Positions 32,817 through 46,086 of a DNA stretch of 64,000 bases are shown piece by piece. A program made the translations under genes and the position numbers. The notes below the pieces were generated by a model. The model was not told the origin of the DNA, ran no database searches, and was given only the letters and a program-made list of their open reading frames with translations. Each line of letters begins with the position of its first letter. The first letter of the stretch is position 1. Source of the DNA: Pholiota molesta (Eukaryota; Basidiomycota; Agaricomycetes; Agaricales; Strophariaceae); contig JACGCK010000001.1 in NCBI GenBank assembly GCA_014925825.1, positions 682,001 to 746,000 of the forward strand. The letters are read 5' to 3'.

Positions 32817-35800
32817 ATGGGTTTGCTGGGATGGGATATCCTGCGACCACAGAACAACCTTGCTGCCGTTCTCTATCCTGCACCAGTCAGGGTGTCCTCA
32901 ATACGCGTCTTTCCAACAGGCGCCCGACCATTTAGCCAGTCTCCTGAGACGGTGGCGTACGTTTTGCTCCTTGCCCTTTGAACAATTTCTTTCGCTCATA
33001 CCGACAAAGTATTACAGAACCTTCGGCCTTCTTTCTTGATGTCCTGTTCAACGCGTCTATCCAACCATCAAATAGCCAAGATCCTCAAGAGAAACGAGCA
33101 GCCAAGAATGCATTGGCTTCAACCAAGATTGCTTATGCCGGAGAGGCCACCGAGTTTACAGTGGAAATGGGACTTGAGGTGCGTATTACATGTTCTTTCT
33201 CTCTTTCTATATGGGCCTAATTTGCTTATATTTTACAGTATGCAACACGTTTAATCATATTCCGTGGTGACTTTGAAGTCATTTCTATAGCCATTTATGG
33301 GGAAGTTGTTACGGACCTTCCACAAATCCAAGGCTACGAACCCAGGCGACTTCCTGTCCCTAGACCAACGACATTATCTGCTGGTGTCGATGTCGCGAAT
33401 TCCAAACATCCTACTCGGCTTGCAGAAGATTTATTATCTTTATTACCTACACAACCCTCCCTTTCCCTCGTGTCTCGGCTCATTTTCTCATTAAAACCAG
33501 AGGACGAAGATTGGGATGAGCCTGACTTTCCCTATCTTTACTGTGATCTGGACAATGACGAAGCTTTCGACTTAGAGAGCTTAGTTCAATCTGTCACTAG
33601 ACCTATTAAGGATGATATTTCTCCAGAAACACTGTCCCGTTTCGCTACGAAAATGCATGATTACTTAGGCTCTAATGTAAGCTCATTGTTGGATGAATCA
33701 CTTTGCACTAATGCTGGAATTTTAATCCATACTAGCCTCCGGATGGCGCTTACTATACGGCTAAACTTTTAGTGAAAGCTTCTTCACAGCAAACTCGCAT
33801 CTCTCGGACAATTTTGGTTTGTGCTTCCCCATTTGGTACAATGTCTGCAACTCACAAGTTAATGCAGCAACATCTTGATCTTCCTCAAGTATTCAACGAA
33901 CGTACCCTGGATGAAGACACCATTTATTGCTTGTTGGATGCTGCTGCAAATATTGAAATAGCCCGGTATTTCTCTGAAGATGAAGCATTTTTCAACAGCC
34001 TCAAAGAGATGCAGAGTAGTCCAAAAACAGACAAAGTGAACGCGAAAGGTCTTAAGAAGCTGATAGCGAGAATCTATGGGTGGCAATCCTTTGAACATGC
34101 TCTCACAAATGCGAATGGCGACTTCGATACGAGCGCCGCATTTCTGAAAGACATCGCAGCGGGAGAACACTCTCTTGGTTGTTGGCTTGAATGCATGGTA
34201 ATTCACGATAATCTGACCTCAAAGCTTGAAGAAGCCTCCGTTCCAAGTCATTCCCAATTCCCTCCTCTTTTGTTCCAAGAACGCCATTCGCCAGTCTCAC
34301 ATCCTCAATTTCTTACCTTTGTGAGGGCTCTTCTTGGGGTTTCTGCTGTACTTGCCGCTTTGTCGTGGTCAGATAGTATTGGAAATAATTTATGTCGGGA
34401 AAGGGCTCTTGGTCTTTTGGTATTGTGGCAAGGTGTCGATGGATATCGGGAGGTGAGTAACACGTCGTATAACAATTCACGATTGCCAATGACTCGCTTC
34501 GTATCTAGATTTTGAACCATTGCCTGCTTTTACGACAATTAACTAAACGTCTAGGTGGAATAAAACGGATGACATTCCAACGAAATCGGGGCTTTTCGCA
34601 GAACGACTTTTAGTGGGTCTAGCCAAAGATCCACAATCGATGTTACGAGAGCATGTGGTTGAGACTGTATTGTCTCTCGAGCCGCCTTTCTCCTTTATCG
34701 AATCAGAAGAGGTACTCGAAATTGGAAAGCTTGCTCGAGTTGCTCGAGATGGTTTGCCGTCCGCAATCGAGGAGCTTACCTATACCAGTGTTCGTCCTTT
34801 CTCTCTTAGGCGACTACGAGTTCTTAGGGTGTCCATGGCGCTCATAACGGAGGAACTTGCTTATGACGACGGCGAATTGCATGTAGTGAAAAGCTTCTGG
34901 GATGAGATTCCCAGGGCATTGTTCCTACACTCATTTCAATCCTTGTTGACATTTCGGACGACTTAAATCGACATTTTACTTTGGAACCGATACCCCGCAC
35001 GAACCAACCACTCTCTGATTTGCTCTTCCGCACAGCAGACGACCTTCTTCACTTACTCGCTCGGTTTATATCCTCTTATACCCTTACCGGCCGCGACTTA
35101 CGACATCTATCTACTGCCATTGCTGACTTGTATGCTTGCTCCCGCATAGCATGCGAGCGGTTTGCCCCTTCTTCAGATGCATATCTAGCGCATTAAACAT
35201 CAGACAAACCTGCCCTCAAATACTTCGAACCCTCGTAGATCCCACAGCACAAACTGAGTTGGACACGTCGACTTCTGAAGTTGTCCTTCGAACTCTGTTT
35301 AATCACGCATCTCATCCCTCTAATCGGGATCCGGTCGTTCATCTGTTACAACTATACGATCTCATTGATACCATTCTTCCTCAACCTTCTCTTCTCGATC
35401 AAACGGGACGATAGATCATGAACCTTCACGTTGGCCCACAATGTATTGCCCAGAATCTTGTCTGACCTGCGGACATTCTGGGGATTGCTTGACGCAGAAA
35501 CTCGCGCTCAGTTTGTAGAGCGCCTAAAAGAACTGGATAACGGCGAAACAGATATCGGCGAATGGCTACTGACTGAGGAAATGAAAAGCCTTTCGGCAGC
35601 GCTGACTGATGTTCAAGGAACGACTTTGTTTCAAGAGACGGACCATCATGCCATTAATCTATACCGGGTTTCAACCTCTATTCTCTTTTTCGAGTACCTT
35701 ATCTCATCCCCGACGACGGCGACATGGACTATATCGGCACTTTCTACCAACACAGAATTGTCCAGTCTGTTGGACGGATGCCTCTCCCATTTGTTGGATG

Positions 35801-36792
35801 CTGCTTTGCACTCATCTCCATTAACGCAAGTGACACGACGATTGGCGAAACATGCCAGCGACTTCAGTCCAGACGTTAGGTTCCATATCCTTCTCTTGGT
35901 ATTGAGGAGTGCACAGATGGACCCCTCCGTCGTTGACTCTCTGGATTATGTTCCTTCCATTCTCAAGAGTCTCCCGTCTACTTCGATCTCTGTAGAACCT
36001 CTCCGGAGCGAAATAGGACGAATGATCATGGCCTACTCCGAGCATGCTCCCAGCCTCAAGGCCGACAATGCTGAGATGTTGCTATCCACCCTGGAGTGGC
36101 TCGCGGCACAGACAGAGTCAAAATTGACGACGCTCTGCAGCGTTAATCTAGAGTCCTTCCGTTATTTGCGCAGCACGCTCGCATCTGCACTGCCTCCGGA
36201 ACGCCGGGAAACGCTGACGAAGATCGAAGGCAAATTCGGCATTGACGAGGACCAGGACTTCGTGTCTCGACCTACCGAGCTGCCGGAAACGCTTACGCTG
36301 CCTCTGCAATCCATCGAGAATCTTCTGGCTCCTAAACCAGCTGAACCATCAACGCCAAAACGGGGCACAAAGACACCGGATATCTTGGGTGTTGTCATCT
36401 CGCCTCCCACAGCCCTCCTTCGTTCGCCGGCGGCAACGGGTTTGACGAAACATACGCGAATAACGATTTCCGACAGCTCCGGCAGGCCACTTCGACGAGG
36501 TTGAACACCAGCAGATTGCCTAGTACGCATGGTCAGTTATGTTCTCATATACAATATGACTAGCTTGTGCTGATCTTTGCGTTCTTTTCATTCTATTTCA
36601 TTCGTGATCGCTGTTCAACACAGTTGATGTAGGTATCAACGGTCGTTTGACCTGATCTTATGCTAATTGCTATCCACTTGTGTGTGGATTTAGGCTTTTG
36701 AACATCCAATCGCCTCTCCGACAGGCCTCATGGCGTCAGCGCCAATTGATTCTCAAATGATTTTGGGCTTCAACCAAGGCATGCTACCTTGA
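32817..36792 (+). CDS. Virilizer-like m6A-writer complex subunit (VIR_N)
   Basis: A large scaffold, about 1,200 residues, that in animals and plants holds the METTL3-METTL14/WTAP mRNA N6-adenosine methyltransferase complex. The ATG at 32817 opens the VIR_N pattern MGLLGWDILRPQNNL, VRVSSIRVFPTGARPFSQSP, EPSAFFLDVLFNA and ISIAIYGEVV. A long helical, armadillo-like region follows. The C-terminus, read in a shifted frame, gives NNDFRQLRQ, then NTSRLPSTHVD across two introns and AFEHPIASP to the stop at 36790. The NTSR-x-PS-x-HVD motif is characteristic of virilizer. At least six one-base slips occur (for example near 34551, 34908, 35198, 35420 and 36440). The stop at 36502 is therefore probably artificial. 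Confidence is high for the family at both ends, moderate for the middle. Confidence 0.75.
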
Positions 36793-37313
36793 CTCTAGGG
36801 ACGGCGTTGTTCCATGTGCTTTTTTGTTCTTTTCCATTTTGTTTTGCTATTTTGTTTGCTCTTTTGTTTTATTTCTGTATGAATATAGAGACGGGCGAAC
36901 ATAGTTAGGGCCATGGATGGTGCCATAACTCAAAAGATGTCCGAAAGTTATGTCAACACTTTGTGCATGGTCGGAGAATCTGAATTGTAACCAGATGCAA
37001 GTAAGTGGAGTGTAGATTGCAAATATTACAATGAAGGAATGAAGTATTACTCTGGGAGATGTTGTAAATATATCCTGGCAGATTCTGAACAACCCAATGT
37101 CTAAGCAAACTCTAACGTATATAAACGCTAGAGGGCATATAATGTTAATGTGGATGTCTAAGAAAATGTATGGGAGGCGTTTTGAAATAGTGATGATGAA
37201 TATGGTTGTACGCGGATGATCCTTTGGCAGGGCAACTGAAGAGGTGAGGAGATGAGAGGCGAAATAAGTTTACAATCGAATATACAGAAAGCGAATAAGT
37301 GACACATGAAATT
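36793..37313. other. Convergent intergenic region (virilizer-like / MDM34 3' ends)
   Basis: About 520 T/A-rich bases between two gene 3' ends. T-rich runs near 36820-36870 could be polyadenylation-related. No gene was seen. Confidence 0.5.
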
Positions 37314-39849
37314 TTACAAAGGAGGCCGCAGCTCGGGTCTGACGCGTGTCCGACTTTGGCTTTGGCTCAAAGTCTGGTTGGGCGACAACGGCCGCGGCTG
37401 TGTCAGCGGGGGCAGATCCAGAGATTGCCTTTGCGTCCTCCGTCTCGCCGCCGACTTGACCGTCTTCACCGCATCATGCGGCGGGAAATAGCGGTCCATA
37501 TCCGACACATCGAACTCCGAAGGCGGCGTCGGCGACGACGCCCCGAGCCGAACCTCTTCCGCCCCGGGGCGAGCGGCGAAATAATCTGTCGGCAGGTCGC
37601 CGTCTGCCTCCTCGCCGCCCGCCATCGTACCCGCGGCTGGCGGGACATTTGCGGGACCCGAAGAAGCAGGTTTCTTGCCGCCGAGGCGGTACGTGCGCTT
37701 GCGCTTCGCCTTCGGGCGCTCGAGCATCCCCGCCTGGCCTTTGCCGCCCATAGCGCCGCCGCGCCCGCCCGTGTTGCCGCGCGGCGGCACGCTGCGCACG
37801 GTAAAGTGTGCGAGGCCGCGCGTGTACGGCGAGAGCGTGTGGTTTGATTGCGAGAGGGTGGAGAGCTGATGGAGCGTCGGTGTGTCGGGTGAGGGATGTA
37901 GGGCGTTGGTGTTACTGAGGTTACTGCTGGATGCGTGGGCGAGTGTGGAGCCAGAGGGCGAGGTGGCCCCGAATGCGAAGGAGGGGTCGGAGAAGAGGGA
38001 CGCGTTGTGTGCATCGAAAGTAGTGTTTGTAGTGGTGGAGGTGACCGACATCCGCCGCTCGGACGGCGGGCGGCGCATATAGATCGCTGAGGTCGCCACG
38101 GCGGAAGCAGAAGCTATAGAATGTGGTCGTGGCGGTCGTAGTGTGCTGAAGACGATGATGCAGAGGCATACATGGGTTCCGTGAGGTCAATGGAATGTGT
38201 ACCGCGCGATGGCCCACTACTCGATCCAAGCGATGGCGGCGATTCCAGGCTATCAGGTGTGCGCGTGCGTGGCCTCGCAAGGTTGTTGTTGAACACGCCG
38301 CTACCTCCTCCATAATCTGAAAAGTAGGCCGTGCTCGCCGTCGCAGGCGTCGCGCTGCCGGAGCGATTACCGACGCCGGGCAGGCCAATCTGTGCCATCG
38401 ATTGCGAATACGAGCGCGTAGGCAGTGCACTCGTCGACTTGGACATCCTTTCGAGTCCAATGGCGGACTGGGCATGATATACTCGCGGGCGGACTATCGT
38501 GCCGCCGCCGACGGCTGGGATGGTCTCGTACTCTACCGGAATTTCCCCGCTGTGACTGTGGGCATGCACGCTGGCCGCAGGCGAACTTCGAGAGTGTGGG
38601 TCACGGTCCCATTCAACGAAATCGAACGAGCCGCCCTCATCGACGTCGTATTCCTGGTCCTCATCTTCGTCCTCGTACCCACCCTCGCTTTCTTCCTCAA
38701 GTTCCTCTTCAGCGAGGTCAGCCAGGCCTTTATTTGGCACAAAAAGGCTGCTGAAACCGCGAAATACGCTTTTAGTGGGCAGACCTTCCGGCCGGAGACC
38801 GTAAGTGGGGTCAAAGTTCTCGAGGTCAGGGTGAGATGATGGTATTGATGTGTTGTCGATGGTATGTACAGAGGCGGGTGAGAGCGGTGAAGAAGTGTGG
38901 GGGGTAAATTTATGGGAGTGAGATCTGCTGGAGCCGGCAACAGAGGTACCAGAAGTGGAAGGCGGGCGGGGACGACGCGTGCCTATGGAGGATTGTGAGG
39001 TTCTGTGAGTGAGTCCAGGGTAGGGCGCTGTATGTCTGCTTGGGAGGGCATCGGGTGCTGACATTGTCTCCAAGTTTTGCTTTTGGTGAGGCAGAGGCGT
39101 TGCGGGAGGACGTTTGTCGAGATACGGCGCCTCGACTTTGGCCTTGACCCATTGTTGGCTTAAGCGGTGTATAATGCCTGGTAGATCCTCTCTGAACATC
39201 TGGCGGAGCTGGCCCTCTATTTCGCGTTGAATGAAATTCTGGATGACGGCAATGGAGTCAAAGGTGCTGTTGATGTCAACGGCCTGCAGGGGGTCGGTTT
39301 TGAAGACGAGGGTAATGCCTTTTTGTTTGGAAACTACTAGAACGACGTATGAGGAGAGTTTGAAGTGCGAGAGGCGGAGGAGCATCGGGACGACAAGTGG
39401 GTGTTTGGCGGCGAGCATGCCTCGTGCGCCGCCCATGAGGTTAATGTCAGGCTGTTTATGGTTAAGTGGATTGGCCTAGAGACAGATCAGTGAAAGTGAA
39501 GAGGATGAAAACAAGATGACAACATACCTGTACTTTTGTCTTGAGCACGAGATGGGCATCGCCCGCGTATGTGAGGCGAAAAATGCCCCGGAATTGATCC
39601 ACAGTGAGATCGCCAATGTCCCGAATCTCAAGTTCTGGGGGCTAACATATAATGAAAGAAGTACTGTCAACTAATAGCAGACGGGGTCGGGAGACATAAC
39701 GACCTGTGTGCCCATCTCGAGCTCGACGACCTCATCTTGTCGGCTATGATTGGGGGCTTGTTGCCCTTGTTGAGAGCGGTGTTGAGCATCTGGATGGCAT
39801 CGTAGTGGAACTGGTCTGAGAAGCGAGGCCAGTTGAAGGTGAACGACAT
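37314..39849 (-). CDS. MDM34: Mdm34, ERMES outer-membrane subunit
   Basis: A component of the ER-mitochondria encounter structure, tethering and exchanging lipids. From the ATG at 39849: [20 protein letters not shown], then the SMP lipid-binding region ([104 protein letters not shown]). The rest is a long low-complexity Ser/Pro/Arg tail with an acidic block and a basic segment ([13 protein letters not shown]), typical of basidiomycete Mdm34. One base is missing near 39737 (between DK and EVVEL), and there is a slip near 38118 that carries the frame into the last part. It is divergent with the Uds1-domain gene. Confidence 0.92.
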
Positions 39850-39967
39850 GGGGGTTACATAGACCACGGGCGGGAATGGACGAAGACGGCAAGTTAAACA
39901 TAGCCTGCCTGTCCGTTGCCGTCACTCCTAGGGTTAGGGGCCGTCTCCTCCTTCCCTCTGCTCCTCC
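39850..39967. promoter_or_regulatory. Shared divergent promoter (MDM34 / Uds1)
   Basis: Only 118 bases separate the two start codons. No TATA box is visible; both genes must share control sequence here. Confidence 0.45.
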
Positions 39968-42900
39968 ATGAACGGCGTGCGCAGGCTCCTCGGCGCCGCC
40001 GCCGCCCCTTCCCCACCCGTCCAGAAGGAGCCGCCCCTGCCACAGTCCACTGTTCCTCTCAGCTTCTCCCCCAAGTCTGGCCCAACCTGGCCGCCGTCGT
40101 CTCCTGCACCCTCCAGACCTTTCCGGCCGCACTCGAGAGTCCAAAGACCACCGCGGCTCTCTTTCTCAAGAAGGAACGTTCTAAGCCTTCTTTTTCGCCC
40201 ACTGCGCAGCCTCCGGCCACCTTTGACTCTGACGATCCAGCCGCCACCTCCACCCCAAGTACCAATGGCGCATACCACACGAGACAGTCCACAGGTACGG
40301 CAGCACTAAGATCATCTTCAAGAGGATACAATTCCTACGGCACACCTTCCCCAACGCGCTCCCAGACCCTGCCACCGTCACCCGCCGCCCCTTCGCCACG
40401 CGGCAGTAGCATGTCGACTACGCGCGGGCGTCAGTACGCAAGTCTGGAAACACGACCCCAGTTGGAAACGCACATCTGGCAACCTGGATACACGGGATGA
40501 GCTTCTCATCAGCCTCATGGCCTCCGAGGCCGTCATTGACAGCCGCCAGTTCGATATTCTAACAGCAGAGGAGGTTGACGAACTCAAAAAGGTTTTCTAC
40601 TGGTCTCAACTCCATATTTTGCATTCTAATATGGTACGCTATAGGAATACCAAGTGCTTAGCTCACGGCAAGAAGCTATGACCAAAAAGTTGGCCCTGGA
40701 GACTAAGATCCGTGATGCGGCCCTGTCTCTCTCCAAAGTCAATGCTGCCCACAAAAAGTGTCCAAACAAACCTCCGAGCAGCTTGACGCTGCAAATAGAC
40801 GTGTTGACACCGCTCAACGCGAGCTATACAAGGTTTCCGACCGCGCCTCCGATGTCCACCGCCGTCTCATGGAGCACCGCGCTGCCGTCCTGAGTTTTTC
40901 TGTACGTACACTCGAAAAGAAAATCGCCCCACCACCGAGCGAAGATTCCGGATACGATTCCTCCAACCGCAGTACTCTTCTCAGCCCGACCATGTCCACC
41001 GCTGGCGGCCTCATGAGTCCAGCATCCCGTTTCGATGGCGCACACCTCTTCGCGGGACATGCGGACACTGTGGTGCCCAAGCGCCAACTATCCGCTGAGG
41101 CTGCCATGTCCGAGATAACTGCGCTTGAAGAAAATTGAAGAGTGCTAAGGATGCTTTGACAAACGCTGGGAAGAAGCAGGCTGAGATGGCAAGAGAATTA
41201 TCGATGCTTCAGCTAGAAAAGCAAGAAGTGGAGACGATGATGGGAATGGATTTGCAGGCTGCAGAGGAAACAATTGCAGCGATGGAGAAGGAAATTCCGA
41301 GACTCGAGGAGCTGGATAATGAGGTTAAGGACCTTAGGGTGGAAAAGGAGAAGTGGGAAAGGAGAAGGAGGAGCTAAGAGAGAGAGCGGAAAAGGCAGAA
41401 ATGTTACATGCCCGTCTCGCAGATCAGGAGATGAAGAAAGGCGAAGCGGCAGGCGGAGCCGAGCGCATGCTCGCAGAGCTACGGCAGACCTCACAACGCG
41501 AGCTCGACACGAAAGACGCCGAGATCCGTCAGATCAAAGAGGATTTCGAGCGCGAGCGCAAGGAGTGGGAGCAGGAGCGGCAAATTCTCGAGGACGAGAA
41601 AATGGACGACCTCGCGCGCCTGCACGAGGAGGTCGACCGCGTGCGCGAGGAGGACGACGCCGCGATGCAGGCTGCGCAAGAGGAGTTGCGGGCAGGCCTT
41701 GCCGCGCTCCAAGCGCTGATATCTGCCCATGGAATCGTACTTTTCGCGCGCGACGCCTCGCTACAAGGCTTGCTTAACGCCGTCGGTGTCCACTTGGACG
41801 CGGTGCACGTAAAGCTTGATGCGCACGCCAATGCGGAGGCGGAGTGGAATGGGCTCAGGAGGAAGCTGGAGGAAGATCTAAGAGCCGGAATGGACAAGCG
41901 AGAGGCGCTGGCGCGGGAGCTCGAGGATGCACGGAAGGAGCGCGATGCGGCGAAGCGGGAGACGATGTCGATGGAGAGCCAGGCCAATGCGCAGACGATG
42001 AGGCACATGCGCACGCCGTCAGCGGCGTACACCCCTCTGCCCGCATCAGTGCACGAGACCACGGACGGCGACGCTGCGCGTATCATTGCCGCTCTACTGC
42101 CGCTCTGGGCGGTCTTGCCCTCGCCCGAAGCGCGAGCCGCCAAGTTTGGCGCCAACGCCTCACGCTCGTTCCGTACTGGATCACCGACGCCTGGGTCGCC
42201 TTCCGCGGGCTCATCCAACGGCTCTGTGGTCGTATCCTCTCTCTCTGACCTCGATGTGCGGTCGCTCAAGACGCTCTATTCCAACAAAGACGGCGCTGGG
42301 ACACCAGTTCCTATATCCCCACGCACGATTGCCGGCGGGAAAGGGAACAGCGCGCCGTTCAGCGTCGAGGCGTTCGCGGCGCGCGTGCAAGCTCTTGTCG
42401 CGGACGATCGCGCGCTGATCGAGCGTTGATGCGTTTTGCGCAAGCACACGACCTGCTGAAGAAGAACGCGGAGCGTGCGCAGAAGCTTGCGCAAGACGGG
42501 ACGCACGCGCTGGAGACATACCAGAAGCAGGTACGGGTGCTGGAGGAGCGGAATTCGGGCCTTGCGAGCAAGCATGCTGCGATGTACGTATTGCTTGGGT
42601 TGTGTTTGGTTTTGAATACTGACTGATGAGTATTGATTTATAGGCAAGACGAGCTCAACCTCTTGCACGATACCATCGAACGCCTTACCAACGAAAAGCG
42701 CGAGCTCGAGCGGCTCGCAGCGGAGCAAGCGGAGGAGTGCGCCCAGCTCACCGACGCGAACAACGCGCTCTCCGCGCGCACGCTGTCCCTGGCAGAGGAG
42801 GCCGCGCAGGCGCCGGAGCGCATACGGAAACAGCTGGAGGCCCAGCTCGCGGAGGTGCGGAAGGACTTGGAGCTCGCGCAGGACGAGGTGGAGGCGATGC

Positions 42901-43004
42901 GCACATCAGAGCAGAGCCAGCGGATTGCGCTGCTGGACGAGCTGAACTCGATGCAGACGGAGAACGGGAGCTTGAGGGCACAGCTGAGGGCGGCGAAGAA
43001 GTGA
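39968..43004 (+). CDS. Uds1-domain (up-regulated during septation) coiled-coil protein
   Basis: The ATG at 39968 gives MNGVRRLLGAAAAPSPPVQK and a Pro/Ser-rich leader with TTAALFLKKERSKPSFSP. The Uds1 domain (Pfam PF15456) follows: DELLISLMASEAVIDSRQFD, LTAEEVDELKKEYQVLSSRQ, TKKLALETKIRDAALSLSKV, VSDRASDVHRRLMEHRAAVL. The remaining 700 residues are mostly heptad-like Glu/Lys/Arg/Leu sequence, i.e. long coiled coils, with a Ser/Pro/Gly linker around 41990-42300. The name comes from Schizosaccharomyces genes induced at septation; a role at the septum or cytoskeleton is inference. Frame slips occur near 40140, 40756, 41136 (AAAA), 41360 and 42428. The 3' half is much more GC-rich than the 5' half. 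Confidence 0.82.
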
Positions 43005-44206
43005 GCTGCGCGATTGTGAGGTGTTCTTCTGTTCTGGATATCTTTCCCGTCTCTTTTCTTTTTTGCTTCTTCATTTATATGCATGATACCTTTTTCTTCG
43101 GTCATAATTCTGGGATCTATCTTTTATCTTTATCTTGTGCTTGATCTCTGTCTTTTGCATTTGGTGTCCTTATAAATCATTGACGACTGGTTACGCCGGT
43201 TAACGACCTCATCCATTCTTATTATTATGACAGAGACGATATCCTTCTATACCATCTTCAATATTATATTATATTTTTTGATTTTTGCTTCTGTTGTGGA
43301 TTGTTCTTGTTCTTTTTTGGTTTGAGCCATTTACTCTCATTCTTGCCTCTAGACATGTGTACATTAGTATCAATCAAATCAAATAGCTTTCGTCGTATGT
43401 TAATAACCAATATTGCTCCACTCCGAGTTGTGTGCCTTTTGCATAAAGATACGTACGTACGTGTAAGCACGTTAGGTTGTTTTGTTCGATTTGTCTTCTG
43501 GGCGCTGTTCAACAGAGGGAAGAGATGCAGTGCCAGAAGTGCTGACCCATCTTGGTATCTCTTTTTCTTTTCTTTCAAGCGACATGCATCAGATTCATAC
43601 TGATGCTACATGTAGATGTTTAAGTACTGCCCTCTTATCTTATTTACAACTACGTGTTTTCTGGTCTTCTTCCTTCCGAGTCGCTTGTTTCGCATTCCTT
43701 ACATATTTTACCGATTTTGTCGAAATTTATTCTCTGAGGTTGTAATTATACTTGATCATGATTGAAAAGATATTGTTCTTATAATTTCCGTACAATGGAC
43801 GTGTATCTTAGGCCTACGACAGCTTTTCTTTCCACTTTTCTGGTGTCGGGCAGCCCGTCCCAAGCCCGTCCTCTCTCAGTTGACGCACTTGCCAAATATG
43901 GGTGATGGATACCCATATCGGGCATTTCAACCGGTGCGGTACCTAGATTTTTTCTTTCTCTTTTCGATTGGCAAAAAGACACCTTTGGAACGTGTATTTA
44001 TACTAAGTACTAATATGCCCGTCAATGAATCGAATATTATATACACATGCACTTGACCGTTTTACAAAATTCATCTCGCCAAGTTGGCTACATCAGCAAG
44101 TGGAAACAATTTAGACTGCAGAGCGACCATCACCACGGTCGAACTGATTTTAGATTGAAGCCCACATCGTCTTGGGCAACTTCCCATTCCAAGAGCAGGG
44201 ATCATC
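43005..44206. other. Convergent intergenic region, low-complexity
   Basis: 1.2 kb between two gene 3' ends, rich in T and A runs, with a short (ACGT)n stretch at 43450-43462. No protein or RNA gene was recognised. Confidence 0.5.
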
Positions 44207-46086
44207 TTACGACAAGAATCCCCGAATCGCCCCTCCCACATTCAGCACATCAATCCTACAAAAATCCACCACCACACATCAGCTAACCATCCAAATCCCA
44301 CCCCCAATCCCCCACACCAAAAAAGAAAGAAAAAAAAGAACACTCACAAAAACGTATCATGCCCCCACACCCCGCCGAGCTCGTAGTAGCTCACCCTTTC
44401 ATTCCCGCCCATCCGCAGCGCGTCCGCGACCTCGCGCTGCTGCTCCACCGTGAACAGGATGTCGCTCTGCACGCCGAGCACCAGTGTTGGGATCCCCCGG
44501 AGCGGCGCCATGCCCTGCGCGAGCGCGGAGAGGTGCGCGGGCGGGTTGACGGGCGGCGGGTGCGATTTGGAGTGCGAGGTCTTGTTTTGTGAGGGGGCGG
44601 GGGCAGGGGAAGAGGTGGTGGTGGCGGTGGGTTGGGAGGGTTTGATGGACAGCGCGGAGAGGGCGGGCTGCGTCATGTCGAACAGGTCCATCGCCTTGGA
44701 TATGTACAGCAGCGAGTTCGCGTCGTACTTCAAGCAGAACTGCTCGCCCTACGAATACAAGGACACAAAGCGCATGCCGAACGAGGTCAGCGCCAACCGC
44801 GTCGAGAGACACCTCGAAGGGCAGACAAAAAACGCACCTGGTGGTCGAGATACGTCTCAATCAGGAAGTCGGGGCACAGCGCGGGTGCTCGGTCCGGGCC
44901 CGCGTGTGTGAGGGAGAGCGCGGGGGGCACGGCCGCGGCCGCGGGGTCGGTGTCGGAGGCGGCGAGGGGGCGCAGCTGGCGCCCGAAACGCTGATCCCAC
45001 TCGGGCCCGGAGCGGTATGTGATGGTGGCGATCTCTGTGCAGGCGCGGCGGTGGCGTCAGTATGCGAATCCGAGGGGGAGAGGAGATAAGAAGATAAGGG
45101 GAAAGGACGCACGGCGCGCGAGTTTCATGCCCGTGTGCGGCGGAAGGCCGTCGTAGTAGAATCCGTTCTTCCAGTTGGGATCAGCCATAAGCACTGTATA
45201 TGGTAGTCAGCATTCATAGCGCTTGCCAGTGGCACTTATAAAAAGCACAAAGCGTACCGCTCCGTTGCGCAAAGCGCATTGCGACCGCTGATGGGCTGCT
45301 CCTTGCGGTGCCGCTAATACTAACGATCTTGCCCACGCGCTCGGGGTGCAGCCAGCCCGCGGCGAGGCTCTGCATGCCGCCCATGGAGCACCCAACGCTC
45401 GCGTAAAGGCGCTCGACACCCAAGCTGTCGAGCAAGTGGAATTGAGCCTGCACCATGTCGAAGATGGACAGGATGGGGAAGCGGGTGGCCCACGGCTTGC
45501 CGGTGGCAGGCTCGATGGAGGATGGGCCGGTGGAGCCGTAGCATCCGCCGAGGACGTTGGTGCAGATGATGAAGAAGTGGTCTGTGTCGAGGGCCTTGCC
45601 GGGGCCGATGAAGGCCTCCCACCAGCCTGGGGAGGGGTTGAGCGGGGTGGAGGCAGCGTGTGATGAGGCAGAGAGCCCAGTGTGGAGGAGGATGACGTTG
45701 TCCTTGTTTGGAGAGAGGGTACCCCAAGTCTCGTAGGCAATGTCGAAGGACGGCAGCGGGTCGTGCGGACGGTAGGTGAGCGGTAGCGGGCGGGGATGGT
45801 GGTAGACATGGTAGGAGGTGGGGTTTGGGCGCGCGTAGGGGGGTTCAGGGCCAGATCCGCTTGGATCAGTGGAGGCGGCGGCGGAGGCGTGGTCCTTGGA
45901 GGCGAGGAGGCGGGACTCGCGTGCGGCATGGGCGTCGACGCAGGGAAAGTGCGGGGTGCTGGAGGACGCGGACGGCGGCTGGGCAGAGGCGGGGCCTGGT
46001 GGGAGGCATTTTGAGGAGGAGAGACGGGCGAGGAGACGAGGGCGGCAGAGGCGGGGTGCGCGGCGCAGGAGGGCGGCGGATGCCAT
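44207..46086 (-). CDS. MetX-type serine (homoserine) O-acetyltransferase, CysA/Cys2-like
   Basis: Transfers acetyl from acetyl-CoA to a serine hydroxyl for cysteine synthesis. Intact, about five exons from the ATG at 46086. The N-terminus ([20 protein letters not shown]) is Arg-rich without acids, a mitochondrial-type leader. Then [72 protein letters not shown], the nucleophile elbow [54 protein letters not shown] (catalytic Asp) and GHDTFLIDV (catalytic His). The FPC-D-A leader block and mitochondrial signal favour fungal serine acetyltransferase over homoserine acetyltransferase (Met2), but specificity is not proven. Confidence 0.88.

Noticed and set aside
41529..42269. A 246-residue minus-strand open frame
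   Set aside because: Antisense of the Uds1 coiled-coil coding sequence; its Ser/Arg richness is the mirror of Glu/Ala codons.
44207..46086. Calling the acetyltransferase Met2 (homoserine)
   Set aside because: The mitochondrial-type leader and the [14 protein letters not shown] block fit fungal CysA/Cys2 serine acetyltransferase better; specificity is left open.
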